From Plotosus lineatus (Eukaryota; Chordata; Actinopteri; Siluriformes; Plotosidae), in contig CM045731.1 of assembly GCA_024760905.1 (NCBI GenBank), forward strand, positions 18,345,001-18,409,000: DNA of 64,000 bases, written 5' to 3'. This document shows, piece after piece, positions 23,401 to 36,659 of the stretch. A program made the translations under genes and the position numbers. The notes under the pieces are model-generated. The model ran no database searches, was not told where the DNA came from, and worked only from the letters and a program-made list of their open reading frames with translations. Numbering within the stretch: the first letter of the stretch is position 1; each line of letters opens with the position of its first letter.

Positions 23401-26400
23401 ACAATAATAGTACGTAATAAATAACGTACATAATTAGATAATAACCTTTCCGGTTGCAATGTGTCAGCGTATGTGGATGGATGGGGAGAGAGAGATGGGG
23501 GCGGGCTATTGCTTTGAGGGGATGTGGCGGTTTTTCTCTTCTCCTTCTCTTGATCGCAGTTGATGCTTTCACGTTTTCACGACTTTTTTCCTTTCCAATA
23601 GAATTGCTGCTGCTTTTCTTTGGACTCAGGGTTAAAGGTTAAAGTAGCCGTAACGTAATGAACAAACACAATAGGCAGTACAAGATACTCGCTCATTGGC
23701 TGTTCAAAGAACTGACCACTATGCAGCATTCAACACACGGCTCTGATCCGTTCGAACTTGGATCATTTGTTCAAATACCAAGGCATCTTCTTCTGCGTTT
23801 CCTTTCGGCTATTCCCTTCAAGGGTCGCCACAGCAAATCATCTGCCTCCATCTCACTGTGTCCTCTGCATCTTCTTCTCTTACGCCAACGACCTTCATGT
23901 CTTCCTTCACCACATCCATAAATCTATTCTTTGGTCTTCCTCTAGGCCTTCTGCCTGGTAGTTCCATCTTCAGCATGCAACTACCAATATATTCACTATC
24001 CCTCCTCTGTACATGTCCAAACCATTTCAATCTAAACTCTCTGACTTTGCCTGCAAAGTATCTTACATATTCTGTCCCTCTGATGTAGTCATTTCTGATC
24101 CTATCCATCCTAGTTACTCCCAGAGAGAACCTCAACATTTTCATCTCTGCTACCTCCAGCTCTGCCGCCTGGCTTTTCCTCAGTGCCACTGTTTCTAAAC
24201 TATACAACATCGCTGGCCTCAGCAGCAACTTGTACACTTTTCCTTTCATTCTTGCCGATACCCTCCCATCACACTGGACACTTTTCTCCAACCATTCCAA
24301 CCTGCCTGCACACGCTTCTTCACCTCTTTTCCACACTCTCCATTGCTCTGGATTGTTGAGCCTAGGCACTTAAAATCCTCTACCTTCCTTATCTATGCTC
24401 CCTGTAACCTCACCATTCCTCTTGGCCCTTCTCATTCACACACATGTATTCTGACTTACTGAGGCTAACCTTCATTCCTCTCCTTTCCAGGGCATACCTC
24501 CACCTCTCTAGATTTTCCTGCATTTGTTCTCTGCTCTCACTACAGATCACAATGTCATCTGCAAACATCATAGTCCATGGAGATTCTTGTCTAACCTCGT
24601 CTGTCAGCCTGTTCGTCACCATCGCAAACAAGAAGGGGCTCAGAGCTGATCCTTGACGTAGTCCCATCTCCACCTTGAATTCTTCGGTCACGCCGACAGC
24701 ACACCTCACCACTGTCTTACATCTCTCATACATGTCCTGCACCACTCTAACATACTTCTCTGCCACTCCAGACTTCATCAAGCAATACCACAGTTCTTCT
24801 TTCAGCACCCTGTCATATGTTTTCTCCAGATCCACAAAGGCACAATGCAGCTCCCTCTGACCTTCTCTGTACTACTTTATTAACATTATCAGAGCAAACA
24901 CTGCATCTGTGGTGCTCTTTCTTGGCATGAAACCAAACTGTTGTTCACAAATGCTGACCTCTGCCCTTAGTCTAACTTCCACTATTCTTTCCCATAACTT
25001 CATCGTATGGCTCCTCAACTTTATCCCTCAGTAGCTGCCACAACTCTGCACGTCTCACTTGTTCTTAAAAATGGGCACCAGCACACTTTTCCTCCATTCC
25101 TCCAGCATCTGCTCACTTTCTAAGACCTTGTTGAATATTCTTGTAAGAAAATCTACTGCTACCTCCCCTAGACACTTCCATACCTCCACCAGTACGTCAT
25201 CAGGACCAACTGTCTTTCTTCATCCTCTTCAGTGCCCTCCCCACTTCACCCTTACTAGTCTTTGCTACTTTCTGCTCCTCAATGGTCATCTCTTCTACTC
25301 TTTTTTCTCTCTCATTTTCCTTATTCATTAGCTCTTCAAAGTACTCTTTCCATCTTCCCAGCACACTTCTGTCATCAGTCAATACATTTCCCTCTCTGTC
25401 CTTTATCACTCTATCTTGCTGCATGTCCTCCCCTTCTCTATCGCTCTGCTTTGCCAACCTGTATAAATCATTTTCTCCACCATTACTGTCCAACCTAGTG
25501 TACAAGTCATCATATGCCCTCTGTTTGGCCTTTGACACCGCTACCTTCGCCTTATGCTGTGTCTCCCTGTGTACGCTGTGTACTCCTGTTTGCTCTCTTC
25601 GGTCCTCTCAATGTCCCACTTCTTCTTAGCTAACCTCTTCCTCTGCACACACTCCTGCACTTCCACATTCTACCACCAAGTCTCCTTATCTACTTTCCTT
25701 CCAGAGGACACACCAAGTACTCTCCTGCCTGTCTCCCTGATCACATTTGCTGTGGTTGTCCAGTGAACTGGAAGCACTTCCTGACCACCCAAAGCCTGTT
25801 TCAACTCCTCCTTGAAGACAACAACACGACACTCTTCCTTTTTCAGCTTCTACCACTTTGTCTTCTGTTCTGCCTTTGCTTTCTTCACCTTCCTCACCAT
25901 CAGCGTCATCCTGCACACCACCATCCTATGCTGTTTGGCAACACTCTCACCCACTACTACTTTGCCGTCACTGACATCCTTCAAATTGCATCGTCTACAC
26001 AAGATGTAGTCTACCTGTGTGCTCCTACCTCCGCTTTCATAAGTCACCCTATGCTCCTGTCTCTTCTGGAAGAAAGTATTCACCACAGCCATTTCCATCC
26101 TTTTTACAAAATCTATCAGCATCTGTCCTTCTGTGTTCCTGTCCTGGATACCAAACCTGCCCATCACTTCCTTGTCCCCTCTGTTTCCTGCACCAACATG
26201 TCCTTTGAAGTCTGCACCAATAACCACTCTTTCACATCTGGGGGTATTCTGCATCACTTTATCTAACTCACTCCAGAATCTCTCCTTCTCTTCTAGCTCA
26301 CATCCTGCCTGTGGGGCATAAGCACTAACAACACTGAACATCACACCTTCAATTTCTAACTTGAGACTCATCACTCTGTCTGACACTCTTTTCACTTCTC

Positions 26401-29400
26401 GAACATTCCTGATCAATCCCTCCTTCAAGATGACTCCTACTCCATTTCTCTTCCCATCCACACCATGATAAAACAGCTTAAACCCTACTCCTAATCTTTT
26501 AGCCTTGTGACCTTTCCACCTGGTCTCCTGAACACACAGTATGTCCACCTTTCTCCTCTGCATCATGTCAGCCAGCTCTCTACCTTTTCCTTTCATAGTT
26601 CCAACATTCAAAGTCCCTATTCTCAGTCCTAAACTCATGCTTTTCCTCTTCTCTCGCCGCCTACCGACACGCCTCCAGCCTCTCCTTCTTTGACCAACAG
26701 TAGTCCAATGCAAGGCATATTCTCCTCATATTCTTTGACCGACCTCCGATTTGTTCGAATAAAGATTCGTTCGGCCACTGAGGTTCCACTGTATTATCAT
26801 AGCATAGAAACCCCACTTGCAATTTTTAAAATTATTTATTAAGAAAATCACATGTACCTGTGAATCATAATGCACACACAGACTCAAAAAAATGAATTCT
26901 ATAGAAATCACAAAGATTTCCTTCTTATATTTCTTATAAACAGATTATCCACCTCTTCAATAAAACCTACAGTATATTTATACACTGCTTTCATCGTGAC
27001 TCTCAGTTCATATTATTAATCATGTAAATATAATTACAACTGAAGTTTCGATGGGATTATGCAATTCAACCCTCCTGGGTTGACGACATCATTTAGCAGT
27101 ATCATATCACTCAGCCGTGGAGTAGGGACGAGCTTACCAAACATAAGGAAGCATGAGGACAAATGGGACAATGATGACGACCTGAAGAATCTGCCAATCA
27201 CGACACAACGCTGCCAAACCTGGCATCAGCAGCTGCCCGCCCACCACCACCAGACTTGCAACCATCGTCATGGAGAAGCGCCAACCAGGCAAACAGAGCT
27301 CAATCCCTAAGAGAGAGCACAGCAAGGTTACTGCAAAGAAAAATCTCTCACGTTAAGGCTGGTTCTGTGCAAAGCTTGGTAGTGTCCCTTCCTTCAGCAA
27401 AATCCCATCTAACCTCATTTAAATGGGTATATAATGCAGCTGTTTTTATTTGAAATAGTTTTCATGGCTCTTACATAGTTTTTGAGTTCTCATTTCTTTC
27501 CAATCCACCTGTGCTGAAAATCATTCTTTTTTTGGAGTACAGGGATCCCTCACTTTCCGTGGTTAATTGGGACCGAGATCCCTCCGCAACCGCCAAATTT
27601 CACTAAGTAGGATCAACCCCCACCCTGACTGACGTATCTGTACATGTATATGTATATATAATATCATTAAATTCAGATTCAACGCTATAAATGCTTAGCA
27701 TCATTAAAAATTCGAAAATAATGCATAAGATGTAAATAAAATATAAATACTCACACAAAAAGACACGTGCGCGCACACAGATGCACGTGCACACACTCAG
27801 ATGCGTGCCTCACATAAAAATGTAAGTAATTTTGTTGGGGGGGGGATTTGGGTTGTTTTTGTTTATTTGGGTTTTTTTTTTGCATAATTGGCCTTGTTTT
27901 GCAGCATTTTCCTTAACTTTTTCCAGTGTTCTTCCTTAATTTCCTTATTTTGAAGCACAAAATAGCAAGGCAGCCCTGTATTCTAAAGCGTCCTCTGCAA
28001 ATCAGTATCCCAGGCTGCAGGTGATCAGCTCCAGTCTCCATTTATTTCCAGTAATCTCTGGCTTTTCTGTCTATTCCTGCATCAGGCCTCTGCAGTAACA
28101 ATATAAGGCGTCCATCAGTACTGAAAGATTCGAAATGTGTCTGTAACCACAAGTGTGTCAAACGTTAAACTTTGGCTTAAAGTTTTTTTTTGCTGTATTG
28201 CTTATTACCAAATTCGACGTGATAAGCGCCCAGGGCGCTTCAAAAATTGGAGTGGGGGGCTTATTAAAATGTTACGAGCAGAGTGGAACGGTAAGTGCTT
28301 ATTAGCGTCAAGGTGAAAAATATGAATAATAATAGAGCAATAAAGGAGTTTTACTGGTATTTGTGTTATTCATTTTGTAGTATCAACCAAATTACTTACA
28401 GGAAATTTGAAAATAAACAGAAAACAGCATTTTTTTTAAAGACCCCTTACTTTTCCCCTACTGGTCTTCTTTTCCTTTCGGCTGTTCCTTTCAAGTTTAA
28501 ACATCAAGCCAATCAACACGAATGTCACTTTTAGAACATGGTACGTTGAACCAATCAACACAAACAAACAAAAGCACATGTCCAGAAACGTCCTTAAATT
28601 TATGACGTTAGTGAGCAGGAGAATCGGGTAAAAAATACTCGTCATCAGTTACTGATAGGTCCATATCTGGCTCATCGCTCCATTCATTCAGAGCATCCCA
28701 TAGTTAAAACTGCAGTAGCAGTTTCTAATGGTTCATCGGTTGTTGGCCATTTACCAAGAGAACACAGGAAAATATTTTCCTGTCTTTTAAAGCGCGGAGG
28801 AACAATCAAATGTGTTGTTACTGATGAACATTATAGACATTCCCCAGTGGCAGGGGGTCTTGAATTGCCGTGTAAACTCTTTTTACAGGCAGTGAACGCC
28901 TCGTTTTACCATTACAGAGACTGATCGAATAAAATTGGTAAGTTTTATCTACGATTTTGCTCCCAGTCCACATGGGCGGTTATTAGACGTAAGATCAAAA
29001 ACATTGGGGGAGCCTTACTGGAGCAATTCGCTTATTACGTCAAATACGATGTATATATAAAGTCCTGGAGATATTAAAGAAATACATAGAGATATAGTTG
29101 TAATCGGTCATATGCATTTTATTAATTTAAGGAAAACAAGATTGTTAGCTTCATCAAGGAGGTTATCTTTTGCCTTCAGTTTGGTTATTTGTTAGCAGTT
29201 CTGAACAAAAAGGTTGATCTGGATCAAATTGTGGCTCCAGGAATTTTTGAAGGATTCTTTAACATTGTAAGCAAGGATGATTTTTTTTTAAGTGTAGTAT
29301 TTTTGAAGGCCCAGCAGACAGTGCACTCAGCTTGGTGGAGGTTTGTACTCCCTGAGTGCTCTTAAGCTATACAGTCGGCCCTCAACTTACGAAATTAATC

Positions 29401-29652
29401 TGTTCCAGAGCCCTTTTCGCAATGGGGGATTTCATCTTACAGGTTAAACGCCTAATTCGTTCCAAGGCTCCAGTCTTTGGACTGGATAAACCCCATAAAG
29501 CCTTTAAAAATGATGAAAGTACACCAATTTTGTATGAAATGTGTTAAAAGGAAAAGAAAATTATTTATTAAACCATTTAAACATTTTATTATTAACATTT
29601 TAAACCATTTTATTAACATTTATTAATTAAAACATTATTAAACATTTTTTAT

Positions 29653-29694
<42 letters not shown>

Positions 29695-32600
29695 ACACAC
29701 ACCTCTCTCTCTCTCTCTCTCCCTATCTCTCTTATGCGCGCGCTGCGGGCCAGGCCCACAAGACGTGGAATTCAAAGCGCATTCCCTGCTTGACAAACTC
29801 AACTTTAACTTGATTCCTTGAGGGATCGGAATTACAGATGAGCTCAAATGCGCCCACATTTATTAAACATTTACTGAATTAAAACAACTTAAAAAACTAA
29901 ACTAAAAACTTGAAGCTTCCTTCTGTCTCTATCTGGGAGGCCAGCAGGGCGGGATGTTGAGAAACAGCCAATGAGAGAGCAACTCGCGCATCAATTAGCG
30001 CGTTTGAATTTCTTTTCGTAAGAGGGCGTTGTTTCGTATCTCAGGGACAGAAACTCAAGAAAATGTTTTTCGTAACCCGGGGATTTCGTACACAGGGGTC
30101 TTTGTAAGTTGGAGCCCGACTGTATTATGTTATTAAAATGTACATGCTGCAAAACGGGGGTGGGGGGTTGACTCCACATCCAAAGTTATGTTTTGTATTA
30201 AATTTTAAATACAAAAACAGAAATATTTTTCATATTATTAAAGCTTTTTAAAGCTTGAAAGCCTAAAAAAAATCATCATTTAATTAATCCTCAACACCCA
30301 ATACTTTTTTCTGCTGAAATTCCACTCTACTGCCTTCGCTCAGCGCCAAATACCCGATGTGAGAACAAGTTGTTGTTGAGCTACAGTCCCTTCAAACTGG
30401 AACAAAGGAACATTTACTGGCACAGTGAAAATAATTCATTGTCAAATGGCCTGGTCCGTTGGTGGATTTGGAATGGAATGAGATGAAAATAAAATAAAAT
30501 AATTCAAAAATAAAATAAATTAATAAATACAAAAATTTTTAAAAATAATAATTAAAAAAATTCAAACTTAAATAGAATTAAATAAAATATAAGTAAATTA
30601 AATTGTATTATATTATATATAATTAAATTCAATTAAGTAGAATTAAACAAAATTAATATTAAATTCATTTAAATAGTTCAGCTGTACCAACAACAGGCAG
30701 CTGTGGAATTAATAAATCAAGAATGATGACACTTTTTAGTATGAAAAATAAATAAATAAATAAATAAATAAAATGGTCTGAGCACAGCACAACCCAGGCA
30801 TTACGAGAGAGTGTGAGGCAGATCACAGCCTTAGGTTTCAATGTGAAGAAAGAAAAGTGAGAAACCGAAACTTACTCAGCACATAGAGGGAGAGTCTGAT
30901 CGCAGCGAGGCAAAAGCCCTGAAAGAAGCGCAGAGTGCTAAACATGGCCACGTCCACAGAGAAGGCCACACACAAGCCAAACACGAGCACAGACAACACC
31001 GACACAAGCAGCACCGGAATACGACCTATCCTGAGAGGGAAAGAGAAAAACAAAAGAATTGTATGACTTCTGTAAGAGATAATCCTAACAGGTTATTTAT
31101 TTCAAGTGCAAATCCTTTCCTGATACACTAGACTTTCAAATATTTGTAGACATCTGACCATCAACCCCATATACAGGGTTTTTTTAGACTGGTGCCCCGA
31201 TATCAAACACACATGATCGTCTAGAAGGTCTTTGAACGCTGTAGTGTTTGCGTTTCCCTTCACTGAAACCGAGTTCCTGTTTACACCACAAGTGTGTAGA
31301 GTGGGTTTTTTGTTTGTTTTCTTGTCGTCCATCAGACTGCTGGCTCTCACATCAGATAGAATTCAAATGGAATTCCACCAACAATGCAAACTGGAAGCGT
31401 TTTATGCGTGTAATACAGCCAGTTCTGATGGCATCACGTAATCTCCATGGAATCGCTTCTTTGATTAGTCCGGTCGATGCCCAGACACATTAATATGGCA
31501 ATAGAATGAAGCAGCTGATGACCTAAATGTCCCGAATGAGTAGGAATCAACGAAGTCTTTCTTCCCCGCCGACAAGGACCAAATCAGCGATCATTCTGAT
31601 CCCCAAGTTACCAAATGGCGGCACAGTAGCGTAGCGGCTAGCACATCTGCCCACAGCAAGAATGCCCAACGTTCGACTCTGGAGCTCAGCCTTTTCTATG
31701 TGGAGTTTGCATATTCTCCCTGTGCAGACACGGGTTTCCTCTAGGTACTCCACTTTCGTCCTACAGTCCAAAGAAATGCACGTGAGGCTAAATGGCTGCT
31801 CCAGTGTCAGCTGAGATAGACACCAGACTCCCCATGACCCATGAAGAATTAAGCGGTCCTGCAAATGGTTGTTACCAAGTCGAAGTGGCCTTTAAACCTT
31901 TCAATATGGTGGAGAAGAAGGACAGGTTTAGACATGGATTCATGGATGGTTCAGACGACGACGACTTTTCCTTTCGGCTGTTCCCTTCAGAGGTCGCCTC
32001 AGCAAATCATCTGCCTGCATCTCACCCTATCCTCTGCATCTTCTTCTCTTACACCAACGACCTTCATGTACTCCTTCACCACATCCATAAATCTCCTCTT
32101 TGGATGGTACATTGGTATCCGTTGTGTGTGCACGTCATTTTAAGGCGCTATCTGTGTGCACTTAAAGAGGGAGTGTCATGGGTGTTTGAATAAAATAACC
32201 CAAAAATATCATGAATGGTGTTCCCAAACAAGACACAACCATTAACCTTGGTGGAAATTTTGGGGTTATGAAGGATGACATGGGAAGTGGTGTCCTGGTG
32301 GCAAGGTGCTGGATTATGGATCCCAATATTAAAATTTAAAAGCCCCACCATCACTGGGTTGTCACTGCTGTGCCACGGTGCAGTTAACTGGCTTATCGAA
32401 GGCTGGCCATGTCCTTCAATATCTGTGGTGAGAGGTTCAAGTAAAAGAATCATTGCTGCCTTTCGTCAAGGGGAGATGCATAGCCAGCAGTGAGCTGTCC
32501 AGGGTACACTCTGCATTCTGCCAGAGTTGGCCGAGATGGGCAGCAGCCTCTCCATGACCCTAACTAGGATTAAGCGGTTCACAAAACAAATGAAGGATAC

Positions 32601-35600
32601 CAAGCATGAATTCGATCCAGGGTCGAGGCAAAGCACTTGAACATCAAAATACCCATAATTCCAACTTCACGAGTCTTCGGACTTACATGTGAAGGCTATA
32701 TTAGATCAAAAACAACATCCGAGACATGCTCATTATTTTCAGACCTGCTGCCGTCACCCGGATGGTATGAACCTTCAGAAACACAGGCGGTGTATACCAT
32801 ATCAAGTTCACGAGTTGTTCTTATCTTGTATACGCCTCACTCTCACTTGTAAATTGGCCTTGAGAGGCTTCGGGGTTTTTCCCCCAGCATGACAAAGCTC
32901 CAGTACACAAAGTTCAGTAACTTGCTATACTTACGAATAGAGCTTAAAATAGATCAGATTACTGCTCACTGATGGCCTGCACTGGACCTTCGGGTGCCAT
33001 CACACTTTTCCTGGGAACAAAATGACAACAGCAGCCGCACCTCATTCATTCTTTTAATTCGACTAGCGTCACGAGATTGCTGGAGCCATCATATCTCAAG
33101 GAGAACACAGGGTACACCCTGAACCGCTGTTTGCATATTATTCTCACAAAGCTGTCTGAGCAAAGCGTAACATTTTCTATTTTTAGGCAATAGCTATTCA
33201 AAGTAATAATTAGCGTCGAAAAAGCAGTGTTTATCTCCTTTGCAGTGGACAGAGGGGCGGCACGGTGACAGAATGGTGAGCACGTCTGACTCACAGCGAG
33301 AAGGTCCACGGTTCAAGGCTGGAGTCGGCAAAGGTGTTTCTGTATGTGCATCGGTTTTCTCAGGGTACTCCGGTTTCCTTCCACAGTCCAACGACAGGCA
33401 CATTAGGCTAACTTGGCTGTTACGAATCACCCCAGGTGTGAAGGTGAATGATTGTGTGTGAGTGTTGGTCCTGTAGTGGTCTGGTGAGTATACCACGCTT
33501 TCACCCAGAGTCGGCATGGATGATCCATGTGACCCAAGTAGGATTAATCAGTTCAGAAAATAAAATGAACAAAAATACATTATAATACTTAAAAATGCTG
33601 CAAATGTAAAAAATTATTTATGATTTTTAAAAATTGTACACAATGTGGTCATAAGTTTGTGGACACCAAACCATCACACCCATGTATGAGTGACCTGAGG
33701 TCTTAACACTAGGTACAGATGGACCTGGAACTTACCTTTAAAGTCTGAGATTCTACTTATATGAGGAGTGCACCGGAATCAAGGACTCAGACATGGAGGA
33801 AGTAGCTAAAGCCAAAGAGGCACAAACTAATAAGAGCTGTCCAGGGTGAACCCTGCCTTCACCCAGAGTCGACTGAGATATGGTCCATATGTTGTAGGAC
33901 TAGGAGGTCCAACAAATAAACGAATGATTACTAATAATGTGCATGAGGGCAGATATTGGGGGACGTTACAGAACTTACATTGTTGTTGAAATGTGTATAC
34001 ACGGTACTGTATATAAAGTGTCTCCTGGATGCATGAAGACCTTCAGACGGATCTTTAGTGATCCAGAGTTGAATCAAGAGTAAAAGCGAGAGGGGGGGTG
34101 GCGTAAGAATTGGAAAATTACAGAAAGATGATACGTCACATATCTTACCAGTCCGCCAATGCGCCCATCAAGAGATAACCAAATATGGAGCCCACCAGCA
34201 ATGAAAACTTAGCAATGTGGACCTTCCACTCCTCATCACACACCAGCTGCCACTGTGGAAACATCATACAACATTCACGTCCATGACAAAGCAATAATAC
34301 CACCATGATGTCCAAGTGGAACTCGGTTTGGGTGCAGTTATAACACATTGCTTATTTCTGATTAGTCAGAAGGACCAACATGCTTCGTAATATTATATAA
34401 AGTTATTGGGACAGTTGTAGCGGTGCGCACTGAGACTTTTACGTCCGACAAGCTACGTAAATAGGACATGCAATTTTTTATGTTGTGTTTCTGTCAGGAG
34501 ACATATTGAGCTTAATTTAAAGGCAGTTCAGGGAACATAACTCCGGCAGATGCAAATCGGGCAAGGTCTTAACCACAAATGTGCCTCTGTTCACCCAGCA
34601 GTATAAATGGGGACCAGTAAAAATATACTGGGAAGGTAACCTGCGATGGACTAGCGTCCCATCCAGGGGGAGTTGAACTCCTGGTCGCTTCACGCTATGG
34701 AAACCGGGAATAAGCACCGGCCTGATGAGCCACTATGGCTCAGGTGTAAAAAGCCCAAAGGAAAGGACTTCCTGGTTTGGCTGGATCCAAAAAAGCATAT
34801 CAACCTCAAAGTCTTTCGAGATTACCTCAAGATCTCAAGTTAGCACGCCACCAAAATAATCGCTCGGTATACCCGAGGAGTCATTCAAATGCCACATTCC
34901 CCCATTCCCACTCATGAAGCTCCGCCCTCCAAATCTTAGATAGCCCACCGAGTGTCTGTAAAATGACTGACAGGAGGCGCATCCAAGCACAAACAAACAT
35001 TCTAGACGAGATGTATTTTTCCAAAATAGTTTCTGTAGTTATTTAAATATAGAGTCGTCAATTCTGGCGAGCAAACCAAACAACTACAACAGAAGTTATC
35101 TCCTCTCCAGCCTATCAGCAACAATGTGTGTTTATGTTATACTGATTGGCTGGAATGTTGTTGTGTGGCTCAGTTAGTGCCAACTTTATTTATTTTCCAT
35201 CTGCAGAACCAGGGTTGGGTATAAACACCAATTGTTTGGGGGTTTTCTCGGTCCACAAAAAGAACAGACAGCTAGCAGATACGCCAAGCGAAAAACAACA
35301 ACAATTGCGCTATTAAATAGGAGTGTCCACTCCAATCTTCAAGCGTCTATGCTAAGATTCTACTACATTATTTGTTAGCATGTCCACCTCAGAGCAAGAA
35401 TTCCTGGGCTCAACAAGGGTATTTCTGTGTGGAGTAAGCATGTTCTCCTGTGCTTGTATGGGTTTCCTCTGGTTTCCTCACATAGTCCAAACACAAACAG
35501 TAGGCTAATGGGCAGTTCCAAATTGCCCCTAGGTGTGAGTGTGAAGTTTGCGGACTGGCGAGCTGTTCAGGGTGTACATCACTTTCACATAGAGCCAGCA

Positions 35601-36608
35601 GAGATAAACGCCAGCCTCCCTGTAACCATGGTAGGATTAAGCAGTTTGGAAACATGAATGAATGTTACATGATTATTCATTATTCATTTTGCAGGGTACA
35701 CATATTTCTTTTTCTAACACGCTCACTGCATCCGTGAAAAATAACCATATCACATGAAACCTCCTAATCGCAACTATGAACTGCTGAAGGAAAAAAATAA
35801 AAAAATAAACAAAAAATCTGCAATGTATAGATATACTGCTGGGTTTGCTTGCCCTTGAGGAGTGTTATCTGTCCCCGTTTATGCAAGCGGAACACCCAGA
35901 CCTCCTTATCACACCCTGCATGCACCTGCTGGGTTAACTAGACCGAGTCAGCTGGTCTATAACTGTTAGTACAAATTTGAGGTTCGGCTATGGTTATTGA
36001 AGACCTGCAGAGAATGGTTCCTGGTGAAAGCAGGTCAGATTTCCAAGGACACTACAGCAAAAAAAAAAAAAAAAAAAAAAGGTAGTTGGGGTTTGCAGTG
36101 CTCCTTTTAAAGGTGTCCATTCATGAGTGAAGAGCCTGTGTGCTTTATATTTTCCATTATCCAGTTCATTTTGAAGGTACACGTAGGTGTTCTGGTGAAA
36201 ACACCCCAGCTCGCAGGCTTAGTCTTTTTTGTTGAACTGTTCTACATCTTGGTTTGGTTCTGGATCTGATTAAAATAATAGTATATATAAGTAAGGTAAG
36301 GTAGGTAGTAAGGTCTGTTGGGTTTTTTACCCCCGAGCCTCGTGGCTCATCAGGCTGGTGCTTATTCCCGGTTTCCATAGCGTGAAGCGATCAGGAGTTC
36401 AACTTCCCCTGGATGGGACGCTAGTCCATCGCAGGTTACCTTCCCAGTATATTTTTACTGGTACCCATTTATACTGCTGGGTGAACAGAGGCACACTTGT
36501 GGTCAAGACCTTGCCCAGGGGTTTTAGCACAATGAGGGTCTCAGTGGGATTTGAACTCTCAACCTCCCGATCATGAGCACAGCACCCTAACCACTACACC
36601 ACCGGCCC

Positions 36609-36659
<51 letters not shown>

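Larger units (their letters stand above)
22289..26791. mobile_element. element family C, split by two later insertions
   Basis: Outer ends 'cagtggaacctcgatgg' and 'cactgaggttccactg' are inverted and flanked by TA (22287-22288, 26792-26793). MITE D (22444-23329) and RTE LINE copy 2 (23787-26710) lie inside, leaving about 690 bp of host element. 'gatttgttcga' repeats near both ends. The TIR style is Tigger/pogo-like (inference). Confidence 0.75.

Noticed and set aside
25850..26713. 287-aa open frame as a host gene
   Set aside because: It is the endonuclease of an RTE LINE (QETRW, SAYAPQ) continuous with reverse transcriptase remnants and flanked by a target duplication.
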